The notes under the pieces: model-generated | Database searches by the model: none | The model's input: the letters and a program-made list of their open reading frames with translations, nothing else | Told to the model about the DNA's origin: nothing | NCBI RefSeq assembly: GCF_001613205.1 | Contig: NZ_BDBX01000001.1 | Span: 55,284-119,283, forward strand | DNA: 64,000 nt | Direction of reading: 5' to 3' | Source of the DNA: Nocardia sienata NBRC 100364 | GTDB taxonomy: Bacteria > Actinomycetota > Actinomycetes > Mycobacteriales > Mycobacteriaceae | Shown: positions 35,305-43,329 of the stretch, piece after piece | How the letters are laid out: each line of letters opens with the position of its first letter | Position numbering within the stretch: position 1 is the stretch's first letter | Made by a program: the position numbers and the translations under genes

Positions 35305-37547
35305 TGAACGGCGCCGATTCCGAGACACCCCGGTCCGATCGGATCGACAGCGGCGACGCCGCGGATTCCCCCCGTGAGTCACCTGGCTCTCCCGGCAAGG
35401 TCAGCGATCCCGATCGGCATTCCGTGCAGGCCGACGAGGGAAAACCGGCCGGACCGGCGGAGCCGTCCGATATCACAGATGACGAGCAGCTCGAGGAAAC
35501 ACGGGTAGCCGCCACGAGTATGTCCGACGCGATCGCCGCACTGCGCGGCCTTCCGGCCGGTGCTCGGCACGTGACGGTCCACGCCACCAACTTCATCGGC
35601 GGCGATGCCACCATCGGTACCCAAGTGGGCCGGGACAACAACGGAAACGCCACGAGCCGGCGCACCGTGGCACGTGGCGAGGTCGCCACCGAGCGTCTCG
35701 CACGTATCGAGCGGGTGTTCGTGGAACCAGCGAGATTCGCGGATATACGCCGTCTCCTCGCCGGGCAGTCGCTTCTGTTGCTGCGGGCGCCCCACGGGTG
35801 GGGCCGTACGACTGCCGCGCTGCGTGCACTGGACGAGTGCTGCTCGACACGTGTCTACACACTCGAACCCGATGTGGAACTCCGATCACTGGACATCGAT
35901 TTCAGCCCGGATACCGGATATCTGATGGAATGGTTCGGTCCCGATCAGGCCGGCCGGCTGTACCGGTTCCATCTCGAGCAGCTGAGTGTCGCGCTGCGTA
36001 AGCAGGGCTGCCGGATGGTCGTCCTCATCGATGCCGCCACTGAGCTTCCACCGGACCTGGGCGAATTCCTCCTCGACGGGGGCGCTCCGGCGGACGTTGC
36101 AGAAGTGGTCCGTAGCCATACGTGGTACCACCTGAACCGCGATCCGGCGGACATGTTGGACCATCCCGAGTTACGCCGACTAATGGAGCGATATACGAAG
36201 GAACGGCCGCCTGCGCGCGCTCTCGCACAGCTTGGCGAAGAGCTGGCCGATATTGCGGCAGGACATGGCGATATCACCGAGGTCATCCGTCGTCACGACG
36301 CGGCGATCGGCACGGAATTGCGGCAGTGGTTCGCCGAACAGCTCAGCACGGAAACTCGCGCCTTCACCATCGCACTCGCGGTCTTCAACGGGATGCCCCG
36401 GTATATGGTGTCCGATGCGGCCCGCATGCTGGCACGGGTGATCGCGAGCGAAGAGGAGCCCGACCGGACGCCCGCGTGGCCGGTATTCGGCTCACGCAAC
36501 AGTGAACTCGTCGCCGCCGCGCGAGCGCGACTGCGCCGGTCGACAGAGGACACGGCCTACGGCGAAATTTCGGTTGATATCGTTGAATTCACCGACGCTA
36601 ACCATGCCCCCGAGATCCTCGGCCTGGTGTGGCGGGAGTATCACAGCGCCCACGAGCTGGTGCGCGAGTGGCTGCGCACACTGGGCTGTAGCTCCGATGT
36701 CCGGGTATGTACCCGTGCCGGGATGGCGGCGGGCTTCTTGTCGACGTTCGAATTCGAACATGCGCGCACCAAAGTGATCGAGCCCTGGGCGCGCAGCGGT
36801 TCCCGATACGGTCGGGCTGCGGCCATGGCCGCATTGCACTTTCCTTTCCTGTATTCCGGCCTGGCTCCGGTCGTTTCCCGAATGCTCGCTACTTGGTTGC
36901 AGCGCGACCAGCCCTTGGCATTGCGGGTTACCGCCGCCCGAGCCCTGGGCAGCGCGATCGGACAGGCCATGCCGGAGACCGCTGTGCGACGGCTACGCCG
37001 TGCGGCGAACAGCAACCGATTGTCTCTCCGTGTTGCGGTGTCGTTCTCGATGGCTCAGCTGTTCTGGTCGGAGGGGCTGACCGATCGAATCCTGGAGGAA
37101 CTCCTGCGGTGGACCGGGAGCTCGGCCAAACCCCGATTGCGTGACACCGGATTACGGTGCGTGCTGGATCTGTGCCGGTACCGCACCGTAGCAACCGAAA
37201 AGAGTGTGCACGAATGGCCGGTGACGCTGTGCCTGACCGGCGCCGACCGGGCCGCGATTGTCACGCTGTTCGGCCGACTCCTCCGGAATCCCGGTCACCC
37301 GCTCGATACCTATGCCGAAATCCGAAGGTGGGTGGTCGACGCCGAAAGGGACCCGGCGATGCGAGAACCGCTCGCACGCTTTCTATCGGACCTCGGCAAC
37401 ATCGTACGGGACAGCGAGATCCTTCCTTACTACTTGCGGGAGTGGGCCGCCGAGCCCAAGGGGCCGCGGCAGGCGGTCCGGGAGATCCTCACGATCATCG
37501 ACACATCGGAACGACTCGACTCGAAACAGCTCGACTTGAAGGGATAA
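35304..37547 (+). CDS. STAND-like P-loop protein with N-terminal RHIM-like motif and helical repeats
   Basis: 747 residues. ATG 35304 overlaps the previous TAA (TAATG). Residues 1-85 are acidic and disordered. Residues 93-112 (HATNFIGG, GTQVGRDN) are 17/20 identical to the C-terminal motif of the preceding protein. A Walker A-like segment APHGWGRTT lies at 162-170, with Arg168 where Lys is usual. A Walker B-like strand VVLIDAATE is near 238-245. The rest is helical with HEAT/ARM-like repeats (ALRVTAARALG, LRVAVSFSMAQLF). This order (motif, NTPase, repeats) is the architecture of NLR/STAND immune receptors, but the degenerate P-loop makes ATP hydrolysis uncertain. Confidence 0.75.
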   Translation: MNGADSETPRSDRIDSGDAADSPRESPGSPGKVSDPDRHSVQADEGKPAGPAEPSDITDDEQLEETRVAATSMSDAIAALRGLPAGARHVTVHATNFIGGDATIGTQVGRDNNGNATSRRTVARGEVATERLARIERVFVEPARFADIRRLLAGQSLLLLRAPHGWGRTTAALRALDECCSTRVYTLEPDVELRSLDIDFSPDTGYLMEWFGPDQAGRLYRFHLEQLSVALRKQGCRMVVLIDAATELPPDLGEFLLDGGAPADVAEVVRSHTWYHLNRDPADMLDHPELRRLMERYTKERPPARALAQLGEELADIAAGHGDITEVIRRHDAAIGTELRQWFAEQLSTETRAFTIALAVFNGMPRYMVSDAARMLARVIASEEEPDRTPAWPVFGSRNSELVAAARARLRRSTEDTAYGEISVDIVEFTDANHAPEILGLVWREYHSAHELVREWLRTLGCSSDVRVCTRAGMAAGFLSTFEFEHARTKVIEPWARSGSRYGRAAAMAALHFPFLYSGLAPVVSRMLATWLQRDQPLALRVTAARALGSAIGQAMPETAVRRLRRAANSNRLSLRVAVSFSMAQLFWSEGLTDRILEELLRWTGSSAKPRLRDTGLRCVLDLCRYRTVATEKSVHEWPVTLCLTGADRAAIVTLFGRLLRNPGHPLDTYAEIRRWVVDAERDPAMREPLARFLSDLGNIVRDSEILPYYLREWAAEPKGPRQAVREILTIIDTSERLDSKQLDLKG

Positions 37548-37552
37548 TCAGA

Positions 37553-38644
37553 ATGAATGCCGGCCTTCCGGATGCATTAGTCCGATACTCGGCAATGTCC
37601 GGCGAAAACTGGCGTCGGTTCCGGCCGCAGTCCGACGGGTACTGGCTCACCGTTTCGGTCGACCGTCATGGTGGGCTGGCGCCGATCGAACGGAAACCCG
37701 TCGGTATTTTCGGAGCTCGGCCTACCGGAATCTTCTGGGTGAATGTCGCGGTCCACCATGCGTCGTTCGAGGTCGAGGTGCCCACCGCCGAGAACGCGCT
37801 CAGTTTCCTCGTCCAAACGCATCTGTCGTGGCGAATCACCGATCCGATAGCGGCCATCCGAGACAATGTGCGCGCCGCGGAATTCGTATACCGGCCGATC
37901 GTCGAGCAGCATCTCCGGGCGCTGTCCTGTCAATTCCAGATCGACCGATTCATCGACGCCGAAGTGCAAATCAACTCTTTCTTTGCGGTGGGCACCATCG
38001 AATTGGGCCACGGACTGACTCTGCTGGGCTGCCGGGTACAGCTGCGGCCCGACGCGGAAACCCTCGGCCACCTACGCAACCGGACAATGGACGAGCGGAC
38101 CGCGGAACGTCGTCGCGCCGAGCATCAGGCCCTCCTGCGCGATATGGAACTCAAATACTCGGAAAACGATGCCGGGCAGGGTCTGGCACTGCAGTCGGCG
38201 AAGTTCGAGCATGAGGTAGCCCAGGTGAAGGGCCAGAACTACGTCGTGCGCGAACAGCACCGGATGGAGCACTATCTGCGGGTGCTGCGGGAGGGCGATC
38301 TCGGAATGTTCGCGCTCCAGCTGGCGTCCCGTCGGGATGATGTCGGCCAGGTGATCCAGCAGCTGATCGTCCAGCACAATCTCAACAAGCGGACTGCGCA
38401 GGAGATCATCACCGCGTTGCTCGACAAAGGCATGCTGAACAAGAGGGACGGCGATCAGCTGCTGGCAAAGGTCGATGCGCTGATCGAAAGCGCTACCATG
38501 ACGAAGTCGGTAGGCGGCGCTGCCCCGTTGCCGGATATCGAGCTGACCGCGTCGGCGATCATTACCGATCTCGCAACGCTCGACACCGCGGATACTGATT
38601 CCGACGATCCGGAAGACGACGAGGAAGAGGACGGAGAAGACTGA
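37553..38644 (+). CDS. SPFH/band 7-like scaffold protein
   Basis: 363 residues, ATG 37553 with AAGGGA upstream, five bases after the STAND-like gene. Residues about 60-200 resemble an SPFH domain: beta strands (TGIFWVNVAVHHASFEVEV), then LSWRITDPIAAIRDNV, and helices. A long charged coiled coil covers about 190-270 (RRAEHQALLRDMELKY). A C-terminal helical part ends in an acidic tail (DSDDPEDDEEEDGED). There is no membrane segment. SPFH proteins form ring or cage assemblies at membranes; here it could gather or restrain the signalling proteins. It ends the operon. Confidence 0.65.
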   Translation: MNAGLPDALVRYSAMSGENWRRFRPQSDGYWLTVSVDRHGGLAPIERKPVGIFGARPTGIFWVNVAVHHASFEVEVPTAENALSFLVQTHLSWRITDPIAAIRDNVRAAEFVYRPIVEQHLRALSCQFQIDRFIDAEVQINSFFAVGTIELGHGLTLLGCRVQLRPDAETLGHLRNRTMDERTAERRRAEHQALLRDMELKYSENDAGQGLALQSAKFEHEVAQVKGQNYVVREQHRMEHYLRVLREGDLGMFALQLASRRDDVGQVIQQLIVQHNLNKRTAQEIITALLDKGMLNKRDGDQLLAKVDALIESATMTKSVGGAAPLPDIELTASAIITDLATLDTADTDSDDPEDDEEEDGED

Positions 38645-38688
38645 CTCCGCATCTCGGTGTGTTACGCGAGCCGTTCGCCGCCGACGGC

Positions 38689-39213
38689 TCATGCACCGAT
38701 ACCGGACAGTGACGAGGCGATGAACCAGATCACGAACATGATCAGACTCACCGAACTCCACCGCAGCGCCACCGCGAACCGCCGATATTTCCTACGAGCC
38801 ACATCGGCCAGAATTGCGGCCTCCCGCCATGCGTGATCGGCCAGCACCCCAGTACTCGGCCGCCGGTCGATCTCGGTGGGAAAGCTCGGGAAACTGAACC
38901 AGTTCCCGGATCCGGCGCTGCGCAGATCCGGTCTCAGAGTGGCTGCCATGTACACCATGCACACCAGCAGAGATATCCCGAGAGCGATGCTCAACGCGCA
39001 GGTGAGCATGGTGGTATGCGTGCGCGTGCCGGCGATCAGGCCCGTGAGCGCGAACCCGTTCGCGGTCAGCAGCAACCCGACCTTTGTATCGGTCGCGGCG
39101 ATTATGCGGTTGACCTCCGATACCGTGCGAAGCGCCGTGGACAGATCCTGCGCCCGGCCGGGACGCCGCATTCGGAGTTTCCTATGAGCCGACTTCACTA
39201 TCCCAAATGTCAT
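38689..39213 (-). CDS. DUF5706/Pycsar-TM-like membrane protein
   Basis: 174 residues from ATG 39213. The pattern resembles Pycsar effector transmembrane proteins: a short charged head, a helix TVSEVNRIIAATDTKVGLLL, two close membrane segments (about 45-62 and 68-90), a loop, a second helical part (HAWREAAILADVARRKYRR) and a final membrane segment (about 150-170). PycTM effectors disrupt the membrane when bound to a cyclic pyrimidine. Here the gene is convergent with the cyclase/STAND operon, with a 44-base gap. The link is positional. A fragment of its 5' end was copied to 28821-28926. Confidence 0.6.
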   Translation of the reverse strand: MTFGIVKSAHRKLRMRRPGRAQDLSTALRTVSEVNRIIAATDTKVGLLLTANGFALTGLIAGTRTHTTMLTCALSIALGISLLVCMVYMAATLRPDLRSAGSGNWFSFPSFPTEIDRRPSTGVLADHAWREAAILADVARRKYRRFAVALRWSSVSLIMFVIWFIASSLSGIGA

Positions 39214-39681
39214 GTAGCTAGGGAAGCATTGCAGCACAAGGTGTTCCACGTAACAGTACACATTCGGAGCGTCGAAATGCGCTCGGTCCGCGTGCGGTAG
39301 CGGTGATCAGTGTGACTATCGCCTGTGACAGGACGGCTGTGAGAGCGATCCTCGTCAAGCCCTCCCGCCCAAGTCCTGGGCATTCGGACTCTCACAGACC
39401 CCGGACCGAACCAGAGAGTCAGGTCAAGCGACACAAAGCAACATTGGGTCAGCTCCGCTACCGGTTGGCCGATCTGGGGGACTGCACCGAAGGTCGGGCG
39501 TAGCCCAGGGAGCGATCAAATGCGGACCTACACGATCTGGACGGACTCCTCGCGGAATGGCCGGAGGGGTATCTGGTAGTGCCGATTCGACTCGAACTCG
39601 GCATCGTGGTCGAGGGAGCCTGGCTCGACCACGAACGCAGCCGATTCATCTTGGTGAGCCGGAAGCAGATGCTTCGAACAT
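39214..39681 (+). pseudogene. NIPSNAP-family relic, copy 2, in an otherwise gene-free stretch
   Basis: Within this stretch, plus-strand codons at 39520-39690 give LRTYTI, then after a frameshift LLAEWPEGYL, VPIRLELGIVVEGAWLDHERSRFI. This is the same NIPSNAP-type N-terminus as at 2729-2880 but with different damage (at least one frameshift). It ends against the immunity gene at 39682. The first 300 bases hold no gene I recognise; the promoter of the membrane protein gene must be there. Confidence 0.5.
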
Positions 39682-40062
39682 TCAATAGAGGTCGGGTCGG
39701 AACAGGGCTTTGGCGCCGTCGCGGGTGTAGAGCTTGCGTTGCAGGTGCCGCAGGATCACGAGCGCTTCGTCGTCTCGCATCGGGCTGACGAGCTGGAATT
39801 CGACTCCTGCGCCGAGCAGGTCGCTGCCGAAGGCGAGCTCGCTGAGAAACAGCACTCGTGCGGTATCGAGGTCATTGAGGGTAGCCCCCTGAGCGACCGC
39901 GTGGCGGAGTCGGCCGACTTCGGCGTCGAAGAGGTCTCGGTCGTCGAATCCGAATGCACGCACGGGTATCGGCGCGCTGGTCGATACGCCGGTGTAGCTC
40001 GCCAGCGCCGAGTCCAGGAATTCGCGTTCCCTTGGGGTCAGCGAGGCCATATCGAAACCCAT
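39682..40062 (-). CDS. Putative immunity protein
   Basis: 126 residues, ATG 40062 after AGGAGAAACACC. Soluble and helical: LTPREREFLDSALASY, DDRDLFDAEVGRLRHAVAQG, VLFLSELAFGSDLLG, LVILRHLQRKLY. I do not recognise the family. It lies 28 bases downstream of the WXG-type toxin gene (40091-41020) and is the likely cognate immunity gene. Confidence 0.6.
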   Translation of the reverse strand: MGFDMASLTPREREFLDSALASYTGVSTSAPIPVRAFGFDDRDLFDAEVGRLRHAVAQGATLNDLDTARVLFLSELAFGSDLLGAGVEFQLVSPMRDDEALVILRHLQRKLYTRDGAKALFRPDLY

Positions 40063-40090
40063 CGGTGTTTCTCCTGAGGTGTGTGCTGTG

Positions 40091-41020
40091 TCAGCGAGTC
40101 GGTCCGGTGCCCGGTTTGCCAGGGTAGGTACCCCCGAGGCCGCCGGGCGGTGTGGGAGGTCCGAGCGAGGGATCCTCGACCTGGTTGGTGAGGCGTATGA
40201 ATTCACCCAGCGGGTCCTTGGGGCGGTATACGGTTCCGTGATCGGTGGTGCTCGGGTCGACGATGACGACGTATCCATCCCAGCTCATCATCACTGGGTT
40301 GCCGTTCTTGTCTTTACCGAGCCGTTCCGTCTGATGAGGGCCGGTCATGATCTGGTGGACCTTCTCGGCAAGATCGTCCTGAGTCATACCGTTGAAGTCG
40401 TCGTGGTGCTTTTCCCAGGCGTGACCGTAGGCGATCTCTTGGGCGAGCCGATAAGCCGGGTCGCTGCTCCATCCGCCAGGGGGCTGCGGCAGCCCTTTGT
40501 TCGATGTCTGGAAGAGAATGTCATCGGGCGCGGCCACCTGGAGCGCAGCGTTCGCGTCGGCGATCTTCGCGCCCCACTGCGCGTCGGCGGTAGTCAGGGT
40601 GGATACGAGACCGGACAAGCGGGAAAGCTGTACACCGGCTTCGGTATTCCAGTCCTTTACTCCGCTGACGGTCCAATCTTCGGCTACGGCGACCGGGGAT
40701 ATCACATAGAGCCGGAAGATCGTCTTGATTTCCGCGAGCGGGAACTCCATATCGCGGGCAGCGCCCGCGCAGGCCGTGGCGAGATCGTCGAAGGCAGTGC
40801 CGATCGCGCGCATATCCGTGTGCTCGCGATCGGCTCTGTCGCCGGCGGCGGTGCGGGCTTCGCTCTCCCACGGGATGTCGTAGTGGATCGTGGTGTGCAT
40901 CGAGTCCGCGGCCTTCAATACCGTGTCCGCGATCAGGCTTGCTCGTTCGCTGATACCCGCCAGCGCGGAGATGTCCCAGCTCAGCACTTCGGCAGGGGTC
41001 GGTGAAGTGTTAGTTCTCAT
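40091..41020 (-). CDS. ESX-type polymorphic toxin
   Basis: 309 residues from ATG 41020, overlapping the preceding WXG-like gene by 11 bases. Residues 1-180 form a helical ESX helper domain (TPAEVLSWDISALAGI, WTVSGVKDWNTEAGVQLSRL). The C-terminal domain (about 200-290) has YGHAWEKHHDDF, a central VHQIMTGP helix, VMMSWDGYVVIVDPS and GTVYRPKDP. The early His, Lys-His pair and ending strand resemble small metal-independent RNase toxins of the BECR type, but I cannot name the subfamily. A Pro/Gly-rich tail follows. The cassette looks intact, unlike the other toxin loci here. Confidence 0.65.
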   Translation of the reverse strand: MRTNTSPTPAEVLSWDISALAGISERASLIADTVLKAADSMHTTIHYDIPWESEARTAAGDRADREHTDMRAIGTAFDDLATACAGAARDMEFPLAEIKTIFRLYVISPVAVAEDWTVSGVKDWNTEAGVQLSRLSGLVSTLTTADAQWGAKIADANAALQVAAPDDILFQTSNKGLPQPPGGWSSDPAYRLAQEIAYGHAWEKHHDDFNGMTQDDLAEKVHQIMTGPHQTERLGKDKNGNPVMMSWDGYVVIVDPSTTDHGTVYRPKDPLGEFIRLTNQVEDPSLGPPTPPGGLGGTYPGKPGTGPTR

Positions 41021-41327
41021 CGCTGCCGCCATCCGGAAGCAGCCCGGAGATCGCCGCGAGCTTGCCGGCCAGCTCTGTGTCGCTGTCACCGAACGTGTTC
41101 ACAGAGTCTGTGAGCAGCTGCGAGAGCTGCGTGAACCGTGCTCGGAGTGCGTCTCGTGCCTGTCGAGCCGCCTCGGTGGACGCGCCGAGGTTTCTTCCGA
41201 CCTCGGATCCTGCCAGCTTCCCCTCGACCTGGTCCGCTCCCAGTGCCGGGGCGGCGCCGATCTCGTCGGACAACAGGCTCACCGCCTGTGCCGCTGACCG
41301 CAGCTTCTCAGGATCGATCTCGACCAT
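41010..41327 (-). CDS. WXG100-like (EsxB-type) protein
   Basis: 105 residues from ATG 41327, which follows a GAGGGGG site. Helical hairpin of the right size beginning VEIDPEKLRSAAQAVSLL. The usual WXG turn is replaced by GKLAGSEVG-type residues, as in the ESX-associated DUF2580-like subgroup. Overlap with the toxin gene supports a joint role in export. A fragment of this locus was copied to 28927-28975. Confidence 0.65.
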   Translation of the reverse strand: MVEIDPEKLRSAAQAVSLLSDEIGAAPALGADQVEGKLAGSEVGRNLGASTEAARQARDALRARFTQLSQLLTDSVNTFGDSDTELAGKLAAISGLLPDGGSDEN

Positions 41328-41439
41328 ATCCCCCTCGCTTCCGACTCGTCCTCCGCCGGTTTGCAGTCCGATCGTAGGCGGGGACCGATCCTGTTGCGAG
41401 CCGAAACGGACTGTGGTGGAGATAGACAAGTGTGTAATG

Positions 41440-41626
41440 CGGGCGGCGACGAGGGGGAACGCGATCAACAGTCTGCTGGGCACGCGCTCACGCTCGCCGA
41501 TGCAGATCTGTTCGAGTGTGGCGGCCGGAACTTGCCGATCATCCAGATCCGGTAGTTGCAATCCTTCGATCAGCGGTTCGTAGCCCGAGGCGGGGCTGTC
41601 CGGAACTGCGGCACCACGCAGGCCAT
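41440..41626 (-). pseudogene. PIN-domain toxin relic with internal deletion
   Basis: Directly after the antitoxin stop comes ATG 41626 and MACVV, like the start of actinobacterial PIN toxins. Then a jump to GYEPLIEGLQLPDLDDRQVPAA, which matches the last third of such toxins (usually LPDPDDRHVLAAA), but shifted in frame. The catalytic middle is missing and the end runs into unrelated codons. The pair antitoxin/PIN is thus dead. Confidence 0.55.
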
Positions 41627-41627
41627 C

Positions 41628-41951
41628 TCAGATATTCAATTCCTGCCCCAGTTCGGAGAGTTCATCGGCGGCGGCGCGACCGGATTCCTCGAGTCGGCGT
41701 TGGTAGGCGCGCAGGTCGTCGAATCGGACGCGCCGATGGGTTCCCACCAGACGGAAGGGGATCTTTCCTGCTTCCAGGAGGCCCACCAGGTACGGCCGCG
41801 ACACGTTGAGCATGTCTGCGGCCTGCTGCGTGGTCAGTTCCGCGTCGGAGGGCACGATGGTCACACCGCGACCGCTTGCTGCTTCCGCCAGTACGAACGC
41901 CAGCAGATCGACGACGGCTCGCGGCACGACCAGGGCATCGTCGCTGCCGAC
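41628..41951 (-). pseudogene. Excisionase-type HTH antitoxin, 5'-truncated
   Basis: The C-terminal 80 residues are a MerR/excisionase-like helix-turn-helix (ELTTQQAADMLNVSRPYLVGLLEAG, then IPFRLVGTHRRVRFDDLRAYQRR), typical for antitoxins paired with PIN toxins. The N-terminal part ends exactly where direct repeat A starts (41952), so the true start was lost. GTG 41927 could still give a 99-residue product that may bind DNA. Confidence 0.6.
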
Positions 41952-42077
41952 TTCCCGGCCGTGTGGTCCCGGCCCTCCCCGCAGGCCGGCACAACCTATA
42001 CAACCCCCGCCGGTGCAGCCATTCCCTTCGCGCCGGGGCAGGTCTGGACGGTCCTGATTCCAGCGCAGCTCTGGTAA
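41952..42077 (+). repeat. Direct repeat A, copy 2 (DUF3048 3' fragment)
   Basis: Codes in plus frame for the last 41 residues of the DUF3048 lipoprotein (FPAVWSRPSPQAG, FAPGQVWTVLIPAQLW, then TAA). Everything upstream is replaced by the antitoxin relic on the other strand. It is a pure gene fragment produced by recombination. 42078-42331 shows nothing else. Confidence 0.85.
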
Positions 42078-42331
42078 CCAGCAACTTTCAGCTCCCGATG
42101 GTCGTGACCACTTTGTTCTACGGTGAAGCTCACGCCACAAACGCTTCAGGGGAACGATCCATGGGCTGTGGGGCGGGCGTAAGCACTGCGAGCGATATCG
42201 TCGCCGCTGCGGCCGGCGCTTCGCACGTGTTCTCGGCGCGCCTGTTCGTGCACCTGTGGGTGCGTTCGGCTGTGGATCGGTTGCGTTTCCCGCCGAAGAC
42301 CAGTGACCTGCCTTCTCGGAGTGCGGAGGGT

Positions 42332-42424
42332 TCACGGCTTGTCCCGGCGTTCGGGCAGCGTCACCGCCAGGATCAGTACGGTGAGTGGCAGGCCGATCGC
42401 GATGGCGAATCCGAGCGTGATCAC
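42332..42424 (-). CDS. 30-residue single-pass membrane peptide
   Basis: GTG 42424 overlaps the upstream stop (GTGA), so it is translationally coupled. The product is one hydrophobic helix (LGFAIAIGLPLTVLILAV) followed by a charged tail TLPERRDKP. A 3' fragment of the same gene at 4081-4140 preserves the coding end (TLPEHRDKP, stop), which supports it being a real gene. Function unknown. Confidence 0.5.
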   Translation of the reverse strand: MITLGFAIAIGLPLTVLILAVTLPERRDKP

Positions 42425-42744
42425 TGTTCCGTCCTGTGCTGTGTGGTGACTGCCGAGCCCAGTGGATATTCCTGTGTTCCGGTGATCAGGTCGGCGGCTT
42501 GGGTGACCGCCCACCACGGGGTGCGAGACGCGAGGGCGCCGAGGTGGGGGACCACGACCGCGTCCGCAGCGTGCTCCAGGGCGTACTGGGTGGCGATCAG
42601 CGCGGCCAGGACGGCGACGGCATCCGTGCGGATGGTGTAGACGATGTTCAGCTGGTGTCGCCGCGTCAGTGCTTCATAGGTGGCGGGGTCGTGGGTGCTG
42701 TGCAGAAGGGCAACTGCCCGTGTCGGAGGGTCCGGTTCCGTCAC
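42421..42744 (-). CDS. Hypothetical protein
   Basis: 107 residues. GTG 42744 is chosen because GGAGGGG lies eight bases upstream; ATG 42771 is an alternative. Sequence: RAVALLHSTHDPATYEALTRR, VAVLAALIATQYALEHAADAVVVPHLGAL. It shows a strand-helix pattern faintly like the N-terminal fold of serine recombinases, but no catalytic Ser motif. It is followed by the coupled membrane peptide and preceded on the same strand by 42812-43162. Confidence 0.55.
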   Translation of the reverse strand: MTEPDPPTRAVALLHSTHDPATYEALTRRHQLNIVYTIRTDAVAVLAALIATQYALEHAADAVVVPHLGALASRTPWWAVTQAADLITGTQEYPLGSAVTTQHRTEQ

Positions 42745-42811
42745 AGTGCTTGCCCCTCCGCGATTCGACATGGATGTACTGGGATCGGGTCGCACGCCCT
42801 TGGTGCGGCGG

Positions 42812-43162
42812 TCACTGTTGGGCCTCGATGTACTGTGCCGCGAGCCGGAACCGGGGGCAGTCGTGTTTGGCGTGGTCGGCCATCAGGTGGATGGCGTGTG
42901 CTCGCCCGCGGATGGGGTCGGTATTTTTGCAGGCTGCCGGGTGGTCGAGATGGCGGAGGCCGGTGGCGACACGCTCGAGCAGGTCGCGGTTGCGGGTGTG
43001 CCAGAGCCGTAGGGTTGCCGCCATCGACTGGTTGTGCGCGCGCCTGGTGGGGAGTTTCGGTAGTTCCTGACGCAGGTGGTCGTCGACCGGGGCGGTACCG
43101 GAAGGGATCGGGTCCACGCAGGTCGGCTCGCGGACGGTGGTTTCGGTTGAAGGAACGGGCAT
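42812..43162 (-). CDS. Hypothetical protein
   Basis: 116 residues from ATG 43162. A Pro-rich head is followed by a helical part with several His and Cys residues (LRLWHTRNRDLLERVA, HPAACKNTD, MADHAKHDCPRFR), which could bind a metal. No known family. It is divergent from the HTH-TPR regulator at 43330, a neighbour pair that may share regulation. Confidence 0.55.
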   Translation of the reverse strand: MPVPSTETTVREPTCVDPIPSGTAPVDDHLRQELPKLPTRRAHNQSMAATLRLWHTRNRDLLERVATGLRHLDHPAACKNTDPIRGRAHAIHLMADHAKHDCPRFRLAAQYIEAQQ

Positions 43163-43329
43163 AACGGTCGGCTCCGGGTTCTGTCGGGACGAAAGTCGAG
43201 CGTGCGCCTCTGCGTATTTCGGTAATGATTGGTTTCAGCATTGCTGTGTTCTTGCGGCAGAAGGACACACCGAACCCGTACGGAGGCCGTACGCTGGCGG
43301 TATTACAGCGGAGGGGAGAACGCCGACAG

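Noticed and set aside
42421..42744. Serine recombinase assignment
   Set aside because: Only a weak strand-helix resemblance; no catalytic Ser or Arg motifs.
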